DNA of 64,000 bases from Hirsutella rhossiliensis (taxonomy: Eukaryota > Ascomycota > Sordariomycetes > Hypocreales > Ophiocordycipitaceae), in assembly GCF_020360975.1 (NCBI RefSeq), contig NW_025408671.1, positions 992,001 to 1,056,000 on the forward strand. The letters are read 5' to 3'. Shown piece after piece: positions 1 to 11,000 of the stretch. Below the pieces are notes generated by a model. The model was not told where the DNA came from and did not search any database. It saw only the letters and a list, made by a program, of their open reading frames with translations. Numbering within the stretch: the stretch's first letter is position 1; each line of letters starts with the position of its first letter. The translations under genes and the position numbers were made by a program.

Positions 1-568
1 CGTAGCATAATCCGATACTAAGATCCTTTATCGGAGTTCTTAAAGTTTTTATTCGGCTTCTTATTCCTCGTCGGTTATTCCGAATACCTTCGTAATAGCT
101 TCTTCGAATCCTTAGAAACTAGCAAAGACTTCGTCTATCTCGTTGTCTCGTCGCGCTAGTTAGTTATCGAGAAAGTCCCTTATAATAGGTCTAAACTAAG
201 CGAGTGCCGTTCTAGATAAACAATTTCCTACGTAGAGTACCTTTTCGACTAGGTCCGAGAGTTTAGTAGGGTAAAACCGGTGGTAGGCCTTAAGTTAGGT
301 GAGAAAGTCTCGAAGCGTGCCGTGAGTACCGTCGAATAGTCCTAGCTATTTTAGTTTAACTACTTCTCTAAGGTCCCTAACTTATCCGTTGCCTCCTCCG
401 TTCCTAAGTAACTATACCTTATATCGAAGGGCGATGATTTCGCGCATTATATCCTAAGGCGATATAGTAGCTCTAGAGTTAGTTAATCTAGTTTACTATA
501 TAGGTATATTAATAGTTGCGATATTGCTTAGAGTAACGCGGTATTGCACTAAATAAGAGCTTTTAACG
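1..568 (-). pseudogene. Gag relic of gypsy element A (RIPped, partial)
   Basis: The minus strand reads as a Ty3/gypsy capsid (Gag) that runs off the left edge. After mentally reverting RIP-type stops, the frame contains FYPTKLSDLVEKV, then TALAxFRPIIRDFLDN and a later EAITKVFGITDEE, the usual capsid pattern of an aromatic-Pro motif followed by a helical region. Stops sit at former Trp/Gln codons. The Gag start abuts the LTR at 569, so this is the 5' end of a minus-strand element. The same region recurs at about 33001-33566 (G1) and 52130-52694 (G2). This copy keeps more CpA, TpG and CpG than those, so it is the least mutated. Family assignment is firm; exact ends are not. Confidence 0.75.
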
Positions 569-1038
569 TATAACGACCGATGTTATTCCTAAGGGATAAA
601 CCTATCGAGGGGTTTATGTTAGCAGATATAATAGGGCGTAGTCTAAGCAATAATAAGTATATTACGTTAGTAATAAGTCGGAGGTCGTAGACCGTAGACT
701 ATAACTAGGTGATTAGAATTAGAGATAGAATCGTGATAAAGATCTATGTTAAAAGCTAGAGAGCTATCTATCTAAAGGAGTAAAAGTGGGTGGCTATATA
801 TACCCGTAGAGACTGTCCTTAGATCACGGTCTTAGCCGTGATCCCCTTCGTGGCTTACTATAGCTTACTCGTGAGCTATGCTCCTAAATAGTGATCTATC
901 TATATAAGGCTTACTTAGCTCACGTACGCTCTAGGTAAGCTAAGCCTAAGTGACTTCTCGTCCCGACCATTGTTCCGAGCCGCCTTATCACGTAAACGTG
1001 GCCGGCTCTCCTACGGCCCGCTAACCGTAGTCGTAATA
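569..1038 (-). repeat. 5' LTR of gypsy element A (470 bp)
   Basis: The LTR begins tataacgacc and ends gtcgtaata on the plus strand; before RIP these would be TGTAACGACC and GTCGTAACA. Its left half matches the LTRs of B, G1 and G2. Its right half, which is U3 for a minus-strand element, is unlike any of them beyond about 820. It contains a perfect hairpin (arms 822-829 and 836-843) and a TATA-like run near 900-908 suited to minus-strand transcription. It retains TpG and CpA elsewhere mutated. The partner LTR lies off the window. Confidence 0.8.
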
Positions 1039-1354
1039 GTCTAAAAGTTTAGTAAGGTAAAACTAATAGTAGGCCTTAAGTTAGGTAAGAAAGTCTTAAA
1101 GCATACTATAAGTACCGTTAAATAGTCCTAGCTATTTTAGTTTAACTATTAATCTAAGGTCCCTAACTTATCTATTACCTCCTTTATTCCTAAGTAACTA
1201 TACCTTATATCGAAGGTCGATAATTTTATATATTATATCTTAAGGCAATATAATAGCTCTAGAGTTAGTTAATCTAGCTTACTATATAGGTATATTAATA
1301 GTTATAATATTACTTAGAGTAACACGGTATTATACTAAATAAGAGCTTTTAACG
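1039..1354 (-). pseudogene. Gag fragment of gypsy element B
   Basis: This stretch repeats the Gag region next to the LTR, matching about 250-568, but starts abruptly at the edge of LTR A. Element A therefore inserted into the gag of element B, whose remainder should lie beyond the left edge of the window. The duplicated target would be the five bases at 1039-1043. RIP is heavier here than in element A: more CpG and CpA positions are lost, consistent with B being the older host. Confidence 0.75.
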
Positions 1355-1838
1355 TATAATAACTAATATTATTCTTAAGGGATAAACCTATCGAGGGGTT
1401 TATATTAGTAGATATAATAGGGCGTAGTCTAAGTAATAATAAGTATATTACGTTAGTAATAAGTCGGAGGTTATAGACTATAGACTATAACTAGGTAATT
1501 AAGTAATTAGAATTAAAGATAAGATCGTAATAGAGATCGTAATAATTATAATATTAAAAGCTATCGAGCTATTTATTTAAAGGAGTATTCCGTTCCTTTT
1601 ATATATATCTTAAGAGCTTCCTTAGATCGCCGAAAGCGCTAGGTAATCCCGTCGTCTAAGAGCGCTAAAGCGCTAAAGCGATCCTACGATCCTAGCTATA
1701 GAGCGTTAGAGCGCTAGAGTAACCTATCGCTCTAAACTTAATTAGCTTATTAGTCTATTTAATATTCCTTACTTCCTACGTTATATAACCTTATAATATA
1801 TATTAGTTCCTATAGTTTATTAGACCGTGGTCGTAATA
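1355..1838 (-). repeat. 5' LTR of gypsy element B (484 bp)
   Basis: It starts tataataact and ends gtcgtaata, with the same overall form and length as both LTRs of G2 (484 bp). The U3 half holds four AGCGCT palindromes (1635-1640, 1661-1666, 1669-1674, 1710-1715), as in G2 and unlike LTR A or G1. This LTR interrupts a copia element: the copia integrase frame runs up to 1839 from the right. Confidence 0.8.
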
Positions 1839-3993
1839 ATAGGGCTATAAGAATTCTAGAAGCTTAGAGTAAATTAAAATATATTAAGCGAGCTATATAA
1901 TCTTCGATCTAGCCCTCTCTATTAATTTATTCTATCTAAGTATACTAGGTATAGTCGGTTTAAGACTAATTCCGTTTACTTAGGCCTAAGGTATTAACTT
2001 TATTATCTAGTTAAAAGATATATTATTATCTATACTATATTCTTAGACTTAATATCTAGTTATTCGTTAAATATAAATATTAAAATCTTTTATAGCTTAA
2101 AAGAGCTTATCTTTATATTAAAGAAATCGAACCTAATAGTATCTATAATAGGTATCTACTACGTGCTATATATAGTAAAATTAATAATAACCTAGTAGCT
2201 TATTCTTAATAAGGTCGATTTAAATAAAACTTAGTAGTCGGGCTAGTTATATAGGTAGCGTACGACTAACGATTAAGGTAGACTTTATAAGGTAGTATAT
2301 CCTATAATAGTATTCCTTTACTACCCTATTTAATATTTTAATCCCTACTTATTTATAGGCCTTAAGACCGATTTCTAGCGATATATATATTAATCGCTTA
2401 TATATAACTTAATAAGATACTACTAAGAGCATATTACCTTAGTTTTATTATTAAGTCGTCGGCGTTTCTAATTAGATAACTACTATATTATTAATTTAAT
2501 CGATTATAGCTATCTCTATCTTAAAGCCCTTATAGATAATATAGTCTTTAAAGCTATCGCGAATCGCTTTATTAGCTCTTAGCTAACCTAAGCTAAGAAG
2601 GTTAATTAGCGTAGTAGGATAATAAACTAAGCGGCCGAGATTTATCTCGGTTACTAGTCCGTCTAACCGTTTAGCCTATATATAAGCTATGCCTATCGCC
2701 TTAGCTACTAGATCCCCCTTATTAGCTAATATAAACGAGAGTTCTTATAGTAATTCCTTAATATCCTTAAACTATTTTAGGTTATTAAAGGTATAATTAC
2801 TACTCCTAAGTTATTAATAATACTATTATAGGTAAGCGTCTAACTCTTAAGGGTATCTTAAATAGCTCGGCTTAGTTTAGTTAGCTAAGCCGCCTTAAGC
2901 GTAATCGATATTTTAATAAGGCCGCTATTAAAAGTAAATACTACTTAAGAAGCATTCTAATTAATTAAAACTTTTTCTTAGGTAGGCTCGACGTTCGTCT
3001 ACCTATTTCTCTAGCAACGGAATTCTTTAAGTTTTTCTAGGTACTTTATAAAATACTCTATATCTCCGCCTTAGTAATATCTTATATAGAAGGAATATAT
3101 AGGTAATCTAACCTAGTACGATCTATTATAAGTCGGGTAGAATCTTTTAGTTTACTTAGACTAGGGTTTTAAGAGTAAGTAGAGGGACCTAAGGTATATT
3201 AAGTAGTAGATACTTCGTTACTATTTATAGATAGTATAGAGAGCGCTATAGCTATCTTTTCCTTATTAGCTTTAGTATATATCTTTATTATAAGATTCTC
3301 CTATATTAGAGAGCCTTTATTTATATCTTATTTAAGGAAGGTATACTACTAAGGATATACTTCGCGAAGTCCTTTAATAGTAAACTATAGGTATGCTTTA
3401 TCGTTAAAGCTATAGTTTAATTCTTTTATACGTCGCTTTAAGTACTAAATATAGGTTTAGTAAGCTATTAAGCTATTAAAAGTCTTATAGCTTATACTAC
3501 TAAACTCGGCTATAAGGTCTCTAGTTATATCTATAGAAACCTTTAGAATTGCTCGTTAAATAAGTTTATAAAGAACCTTTAGATCCTTCTCTATAAATCG
3601 GCTCTACCTAGCCGCTTTAAGGGTCGTCTAAACTAGTAAAATAGAACCTTTAATAATTAGTATAACCTTTACTCGGTTACGCTTCTATTTTCCTCGTTCT
3701 ACTTAGTCTATAGGCTCCGGGACTTTTATAAGGATATAATCTTTTAGATCCTAGACCTCTAGGGTCTAAATAAGTATATCCTTTTATTCTTTAAGATTTA
3801 ACTATCCCTTAAAAATAGGAATTTTAGGAAGTTAAAGAGAGGCTTTAATTATTTTAGCTAAAGATAATCTAAATAGTTGCCTTAGTTAAAGTATAACTTA
3901 TTTAAGCGATATCTTACTATAAACTATAGTTAGCTTTAATATACCTTATTTAGAGCTTAAGTTAAGTAAGTAAAAGCGTAAGGGGTTATAACC
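1839..3993 (-). pseudogene. Copia element C3: Gag to integrase relic (truncated by element B)
   Basis: The minus strand, read from the LTR at 3994 leftwards, carries a Ty1/copia polyprotein. The recognisable part is the pre-integrase and integrase region (about 2700 down to 1840): LINLLSLGQLRAN, then a frame with ARLLSF and a decayed core ending in YSIDNNISFNQI. Stops are RIP-type. About 1 kb between 2900 and 3990 fits Gag and protease, but I could not place a zinc knuckle or protease motif. Reverse transcriptase and RNase H are missing; they should lie left of elements A and B, outside the window. Family assignment rests on the integrase region. Confidence 0.6.
3982..3993 (-). other. Candidate primer-binding site of C3
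   Basis: Directly inside the LTR the plus strand reads ggggttataacc. Compared with the anticodon-loop region of initiator tRNA-Met (gggctcataacc) it matches at 10 of 12 bases, one mismatch being a RIP-type C to T. This is the half-tRNA priming arrangement known for copia elements. Weaker than in C1 and C2. Confidence 0.4.
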
Positions 3994-4151
3994 TATTATT
4001 TATACCTATAGATTAGAAAGGATAAGTAAGTAATCTATTAATGCTTTTCTATCTAGCTATAGATATAATAATAATCCGAGTCTATATAGACTTAGGCGAC
4101 GGAGTCGCTATATCTATAGAACCTTTTAGATCCTACTAGAGTCCTTTAATA
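3994..4151 (-). repeat. 5' LTR of copia element C3 (158 bp)
   Basis: The boundaries are fixed by comparison with an inverted copy at 34765-34922, which has the same length and its own target duplication. In element sense it starts TATTAAAGG (TGTTA... before RIP) and ends AAATAATA (canonical ...CA). The PBS candidate lies on its left and unrelated sequence on its right. Confidence 0.75.
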
Positions 4152-4240
4152 TTAAATAAGTAACCTAGGTATCTTATAAGCTAGTAGATAGCTCCCTAGA
4201 CTAAAGATAGTTTAGTAGCCTATTACCCTTTAATAATACT
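4152..4240. other. Flank of C3, no gene seen
   Basis: RIPped sequence without recognisable content. The first five bases (4152-4156, ttaaa) would be the C3 target duplication; the matching copy is outside the window. Confidence 0.3.
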
Positions 4241-5300
4241 ATTTCTTTTCTACTTATACTGGTCGCTGCTCGTCTACTTTATATAGTTATCTTTATTTAG
4301 GTATCTTCTTTATAGATAAATAAAATCTTAACCTAGCTCGGAATAGGCCGCTCTAGTCTTTTAGTCGTCTTATAATAACCTCCTAATCTATATCTAATTT
4401 ATTATAACGCTTAGTAAAATCACGCTTACCGCGTTTAGTTATAAATATAATACTATTTATCTCGCTAAGTTTATAGGATTTCCGGTGCGGTGTCTTTTCT
4501 AAGATATCCTCTACTTTAGACTTTAGGTATCTATCTCTAAATATACTAGGCTTAAGGATAAGATCCTTCTCGGTATCGTTAGTTAACTTATTTACTTTTC
4601 CTTTATTTAGTAGTAGCTTCCTCTCGATCGTATAATAAATATATATAGGGGGAGACTTATCGTAAGACTAATTAGGGTCCTAGTTATCTAACTATAGTAA
4701 CGGAACGATAGGCTCGCTTATAGACGTCTCGCTCTAATCGTCGAATAAGAGTATATAGCCGCTAACTACTAGGGAGCTAGGGGTCCTATAGTTAAGTTCG
4801 TCTTTATTCCTATATCTATTAAATCGGCGATAGAGTCTTATATAGTGCGGTTACGTAGTTAAAGGAGTAATAAATAGGTAAGTCGACTAGCGAGCGGTGC
4901 TATAGGACGAAGTCCCTAGGCTTTAAGGGGTAAGTATAAAATATTTAAATATATAGTACTTAGCTATATATAGAGAGGTAATAGCTAAAATTAGCTTTAT
5001 TAAGCCTTCTTTTTCTAGGTCTAAGAGGTAAAACTAATATCGGTTAAGAGTATATAATATAGTAACTATCTTAAGAATATTAGGTAAAGTAGGAGCGCGA
5101 TTCGGTAGTATAATATTATAGCTACTAAGTCCTTACCTAACTACTATAATAGCTATCTTAAGAAAGAGTAGTAGGATTAATAATAGCGATATTAGAACCT
5201 TATAGTAAGGGATATAGTATTCTAGTAACCCCTTATAGGAGTAGGATACTATTAACTAACGATCTAATTATATATATAGGGCACCCTGGTTTCTTTAACG
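4241..5300 (-). pseudogene. RIPped relic of an uncharacterised fungal protein
   Basis: A minus-strand frame stays open for about 140 codons between about 4650 and 4240 apart from RIP-type stops. It reads NDTEKDLILKPSIFRDR, later KRDFTKRYNKLDID and SGLFRARLRFYLSI. From memory this resembles a group of uncharacterised fungal proteins sharing a DTExDLxLxPS motif, an ERDLTKRF motif and a final W-x-LFRxGKxLRV segment; no function is known to me. It is not a transposon protein I recognise. The upstream part (4700-5300) is less clear. That a non-transposon frame is RIPped suggests it was duplicated. Treat the family match as a suggestion. Confidence 0.4.
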
Positions 5301-7330
5301 AATTACGCTACCTATATATAGGCCTTAAACTAACTATAGCTCCTCTTTATTCGCGTCGTCGATTTATATATTTAAAACTAACGGTAATATTTAGAGTATC
5401 TATAGTATAAGACTCCTACTAAAATTATCTATTAGCTAGCCGCGGCTAGACTAGCGTTAATATTAATATTTATAGATATATACCTAAACTAAAAGTAGTA
5501 AATTTTTATATACTTCTTATATAGTAGAGTAGGTTATCTAATAACGTATTACGCTACCTCGTCCCTCTCTTACTTTCTATATATACTTAATACTACTTTA
5601 ACGATATCCTAGAGATAACTTATTAATATTAAACGAGCCTAGGTAAAGTATACCTTAGAAGTAGAATTTATAACTCTTACGTTATAAGGTATATTATCTT
5701 AGTACTAAGAGACCTATTAACGTCTTAGCTAAAAGTAAGATATATATCTTAATAGTACTACTACTAGAATAGCTAAAATAGCCTATCGCTAATTATAATA
5801 TATTAGATAGAGTCGAGATCGAGTATAGCCTCCCTTAGGATAGGTTTTAGAGTACTAAAGAGAATAGGGCCTAAAGAACTCCTCGAAGACTATTTATACT
5901 TCGTATAAGCCTATAAGGCAGGGCTATAAAGGCAAGGATATAAGTATAGGTCTAAGTAGTATCTAGGAGTAAGTAGCTAAGGTAAGTTTAGCTCCTAAGT
6001 AAGTATTAGGGCGTTTATAGCCGTCGCGGGGGCCTAGGGTAGTTATCGATACGATTAATACGATATTAATACTAACTAGCGATATCGATCGATATCGATA
6101 TATACGAACTATCTAATTTCCCGTATATATATAACTAAAAGAAGTAAGTCCTACTATTATCGGTTTAAGCTAAACTCGTTTTTAGGTCCTATTTCTAAAA
6201 TTATAATATATATAGTAGCTCTATTTAAGGAAAACGGACTAGATAAAGGTCGGATTAACTACTATTAATATCGTTCGATATTAATTAGCGGTTAAACCGA
6301 TATCGATATTAACTAACTACCTTATAAGGGCTAGCTATAGAATAAATAAATAAATATCGCTTAATAGGCCTATACCCTTATAAGGCCTAAACGTTTAGCT
6401 AACTATACTTCCTCTTAACTACTTATAAGCAATTACTTCCTATATTATTAATATTAATAAATAGGTATAGTTAAAGACTATATTCTTTAAGTATTTAGTA
6501 TCCTATCCTTAGCAGCTAAATTATAGTCTATCGCTATAAGAAGCCGTTTAATAATAGTATTAACTTATCTATAGTTACCTCGACTATAGACCTTAGTATC
6601 TATTAAGCCTTCTTATCGCGGTAGTAAATTTAATCGTTGCTTTAATTACCTATATATCTAGCGCCTAATTCTTTAACTTATATACTATTTTCCCTCTACT
6701 AAAGTACGATAGGTTCCTAATCTTTGTTTTATATATTATATTATAATCTTACGTTCCGCTATCTACTTTTAATATCGAAAAAGAAAATACTCTAAGGTCT
6801 TTAGTACCTAGCTATAACCCTATAGGTTAGATTCCGCTGCCCTAATCTTATATAAGGAGTTATTAAGCCTCGATATATTAGTACGAAGCTATAATAGTAT
6901 ACTAGCTTCTTTTTTTTTATTACTTATATATAGCCTCTAGGGCTATAGCGAGGCTAGTAAAGGGAAGCCCCCCTACTAATAGTCCTAGCTAATTATATAA
7001 CCTTATAGCCTATAACTAATTAAGGAGGATTTTTCTTCGTATAAATATAAAGATAATAAAGGAAAGGTTAGTCTAGTTAGTCTTACGCTATATTTTCCCC
7101 CCTTATTACTAGGTTCCTAGGCCCCCCTTATTTTTTTCCTATATCGAGGATTAAAGTAGTTACTAGGGTTAAGAGGCGTTATAGCGTTATAGCTATAGTA
7201 GCTTATCGTTATATAGCCTAAAGGCTGTTCCGTTATATAGCCTAGGGGCCGTTTCTACCCCGCTATAAGCGGGGACTATTAGTGCTAGCCGGTTAGGGCT
7301 AGCGGTAGAGCAGCTAGATAAGCTAAGGGG
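5301..7330. other. RIPped DNA, nothing assigned
   Basis: TpA-rich with almost no CpA or TpG; no domain recognised on either strand. Cytosine runs appear near 6970 and 7100-7130. Around 7285-7325 the plus strand has a D-arm-like piece, ggctagcggtagagc, that resembles a tRNA A box but has no matching B box downstream. Confidence 0.3.
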
Positions 7331-7405
7331 GGGGAGCGGGATTTAAACCTATAACCTCGTAGAAGAAGTAGGTCTTCTAGGCGCTTCTACTACTACGCTA
7401 TCCCC
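7331..7405 (-). tRNA. tRNA-like sequence, RIP-damaged (pseudo-tRNA or SINE head)
   Basis: The minus strand gives a 75-nt unit with tRNA spacing. It opens GGGGATAGCGTAGTAGTAG, matching the polymerase III A box (TRGCNNARYNGG) once a TpG to TpA change is allowed. It closes with GGTTTAAATCC, one RIP-type change from a B box, then CCGCTCCCC. The first five and last five bases pair (GGGGA/TCCCC). The middle forms a hairpin TAGAAGA...TCTTCTA with a 6-base loop, so an ordinary 7-base anticodon loop is not obvious and the identity cannot be called. It may be a dead tRNA or the head of a SINE; I see no tail. Confidence 0.4.
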
Positions 7406-7696
7406 TTAGTATACCGGCTTTACTCTTACTTACTAAGCGCAATATATATAGCTCGCGTATAGGTACTAGGTAACGCTTTATCTACCTACTTTAAATATTT
7501 ACTAACTTTTATACTTAAATTATCTTCTAAGAAGCGTCTATAGCTTTATAAAGCTATATTAATCTAACTAATAACGGATTAGTAGTAATATCGTTTCCTA
7601 GATATAGCGGCCGGTCTAGCTTAATATCTAGTGCCGCCTACCTTATAGTTTAATAGCCTACGTGCTCCTTTATACCTATACTAGTATCGAGAGATA
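7406..7696. other. Flank of copia C2, nothing assigned
   Basis: RIPped sequence with no recognised content between the tRNA-like unit and the C2 target duplication. Confidence 0.3.
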
Positions 7697-7701
7697 CTTA
7701 C
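7697..7701. repeat. Target-site duplication of C2 (left)
   Basis: cttac here and at 13204-13208, exact on both sides of the element, as expected for copia integration. Confidence 0.85.
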
Positions 7702-7990
7702 TATTAGAGGGAGCAGACTAACGGTCTAATCCTTATACGTATAAACTTCGGTAAAAGAGGTAGGTTAGATATAAGGACTTAAGTTAGGTATCGATATAGT
7801 AGAGGAATATTGCCTTAATCGGGATATATAGGAATTAGCACTAATTTAAGGCTACTATAGGTCCTAGATTAGTATCTATTTATATAAATACCCCTTTAAT
7901 ATCGTATAGATAGATAGAAAATATATATTATCGTTTTAACTTAATTATACTTACCCTTATCCTTCCGCCCGCGCTCTTAGCTTACTAAGA
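7702..7990 (+). repeat. 5' LTR of C2 (289 bp)
   Basis: Starts tattagaggg (TGTTAG... before RIP) and ends cttactaaga. The 3' LTR has the same length and ends. The terminal bases are therefore TG...GA, not TG...CA, fixed by both the duplication and the PBS boundary. Confidence 0.9.
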
Positions 7991-8004
7991 GTTATAAGCC
8001 TGGT
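7991..8004 (+). other. Primer-binding site of C2 (initiator tRNA-Met half)
   Basis: gttataagcctggt follows the LTR with no gap. With one TpG to TpA change it is GTTATGAGCC, complementary to the anticodon-loop half of initiator tRNA-Met, the primer type of Drosophila copia. C1 has the same site at 30425-30438. Confidence 0.7.
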
Positions 8005-11000
8005 TTACGGTGCTCTTTATCCTTTATATTCCTCTACTAACTATAAGGCTATTATAAATCTTAACGTACTATATATCCTTTACCCTTAGGGTTAACGCGA
8101 GGAAGAGAGTAAAATTTAAGGGCAATACCTATAACTATATAGAGTTAACGTAACGCGTATATCCCTTATAGGAGGTAAAACATATAATAATACTAGGCCC
8201 TTAATATTAAAAGGGGGAGGTATATATTACTATACTTAAGGAAAGCCTTAACTAGACCCTATAGATTAAGGGTATTAAATTATAGGCTTAAACGCACTAT
8301 ATCTAAGAGTACGTTAACCTAGAAGGGACCGTGGTGCTTAAGGAGCCCCTAAGGCCTAGCTAGGAAGAGCTACTTAAGAAGGTAGGGTAGAGGCCCTACC
8401 TTAGAAGCTTTCTTAACGAAGAAAATAAGTATAAGGTAGTAAGGGAAGACTTTAATAAGAAGCTTTAAGATACTAAGGACCTCTTTAGGTATAAAGAGAA
8501 GACCTTCTAGGATTAATTAAACTACTTTAAGGCTAGAGAAAAAGCTATAATATAGATCGAGGAGGTAATTAAGAAGTCTATTAGTAAGGGGCTTTAGGGC
8601 GAGACCTTAATATAGCTAACGCCCTAAGATAAGATTAAAGAACTTAAATAGAAGGTTCTCCCCTTAGCGGAGGAAGAAAAGAACCTTATCGATAAAAGGT
8701 ATTATTAAATTATTAATAAGAAAGGAACTTAGGACTAGAAGGCTTAGGCAGAGCAGCTAAACTAAGTTATCTTAGATTTAAGAGACCTAGCGGTCTTAAC
8801 TATTAATAATATAAAGATTTATTAGGACTTCCTTAAAGGGACCGAAGAATAGGACCCTAGCTAGCCTATAACGATTAGGCTGCTAGACGTACTCCTAGAG
8901 AGAATAGGACTCCTAGTAACCCCTTTATATACCTTAATTACTAACTTTAAAAGAGAGGTTAGATTTAAGAAGAAAGGGAAACCTTAGAAGACCCTAGGGG
9001 TTAACAACGTAAATAACGCTCTAAGATTATCTAATTAGAGGACTAGGAACGGCCTAGAGGGGTTATATAAGTGCCTAGCATATAAGTAATACTAGGTTAA
9101 AAAGGATAAGTAGTAGGAAAGCTACTAGACCTTTAGAGCGATATTCTAGAAAGACCCCCTTAAAGGATAGATTCCTAGGGACTACCTTAAGGAGGCTATT
9201 AACTAGCACCTTAAGGAGAACCCCTTAGATAAGACTAAAGCTATAAAGTAGAAGCTAAAAGCTAAAGATATTATAGTCCCGTAGAATAATAATAACTTAA
9301 GTAAATAAGCTAATATAGTATCCTATATATATAGTACTAATATAAGTAAAGACTCTCTCGAGGATAAGGCAATCTATAATTTAAGGGCTAGCGTATATAT
9401 CTTTAATAACTTACGATAGTTTAATAAGGATACCTTTACCTAGGGATCGTTAAAAGAAGTCTAGGTAAGAGAAAACTCCCTCTAAGTTAAGGGGGTAAGT
9501 ATAGCCGTTATCCTAGTAAAAAACGGGATTAATTTAAAGCTTAAGAGCAGCTACTATATCCTAGAGATACTAATAAGTATATTCTTAGCTCGTTAGGGGA
9601 TTATTATAAAGATCTATTAGAACTTAGTTAACGGTATACTTTACTATAAGCCTATAGGGCGTACTTTAGTTAGTCTATAAGAAATTAAAGACTAATACGT
9701 TATTATAAGCCTCTTAAAGCGGCCTTAATATAGCGTCTTTATTATAAGTAGGGCTCCTAAGCTACTAATAGGTAGGTAAGTAGACCTTTAGTATAGACAG
9801 CTAGGATATCTAGGTCTAGAACCCCTTAGCTACCTAACTAAGATAGAAGGACCGGCTATATATAAATACGAGGTCTACGTAATAAGTAGGGCCGTAGTTA
9901 AAGAAAGGGCCTAGCTTATAAACCTAGACTCCCGCCTCCTAGAGGAGCTCTAGACCGAGACCTACTAAATAGCAGTATATTTACTTAACTATACGCTACT
10001 TAAAGGATTTAATTATAGCTAGAGAAGCCTATATAAACGATAGTAGACCTATATAAGGGACTATAACCTTCTATATAGCTATATTAAGCGAGTCTAGCTA
10101 AGTATAAATCACTTATATATCTTCGGCTATATAGCCTACCTAATAATAATTACTACGTTAGAGTATATAAGGTTATATAAGACGTAGTCCCCGCTTAAGT
10201 AGAGAGCTTATATTAGTTACCTAGTAGGCTATAGATCGACCTATTAATATATCGTATAGATACCCTCGATCTACTAGACTAAATTAATAGTCTTAGCGAA
10301 TATATAATTTAATAAGTTAATAATATACGATCTAAAGAGGGAAGAAGACGTAGAAGCCGTCTAGGTCTATATATATAATATTCTTCGTTAAATAATAGCG
10401 ATAGACGTCCCTAACGACGAAGATATAAAGGAAGTAGGAGTACGTAGTTACTCTAATAATAAGATAGATAACGGTATAACGCCGTATACCTTAGAGTTAA
10501 TTATAGCACCCTCTATAGACGAGGCGATATAAGAAGCACTAAATTTAAAGACTTTAATAAGGACTATAATAGATAGTGCCTATATTTCGCCTCTAAGCAC
10601 TTTAAATAGTAGGGTAGAGGAAGAAACCTCGCCCTCCCTACTAAGCTCTATTACTACTAGCGTGACCCTATAGGAGGTTACCTACTATAGGAGTAAGGAC
10701 CCGGAGGTAGAAAACTTAAATATTATCTCGAGCCCTACGCGGACCGACCGGGAGCCTTAGGTATTACTAGGCACGCCGATCTTAGACGGATTAAATAAGC
10801 TACCTATCGATCTAGGGGGTAGTACGCTCGACGAGCTATAATAGTTAGAATTTAAGGAGCTGTCTTTAGGGGGTAGGGAGAGCCCGACCCTAGAGTTATA
10901 ATTATAACCCGAAAAACAACCCCGTAAAGCAAGGGATAAGTCTTAGGGGATAAACCCCGCTAATATACTTAAGGGTAAGAGATAAAGGAAGCTAAAGAAG

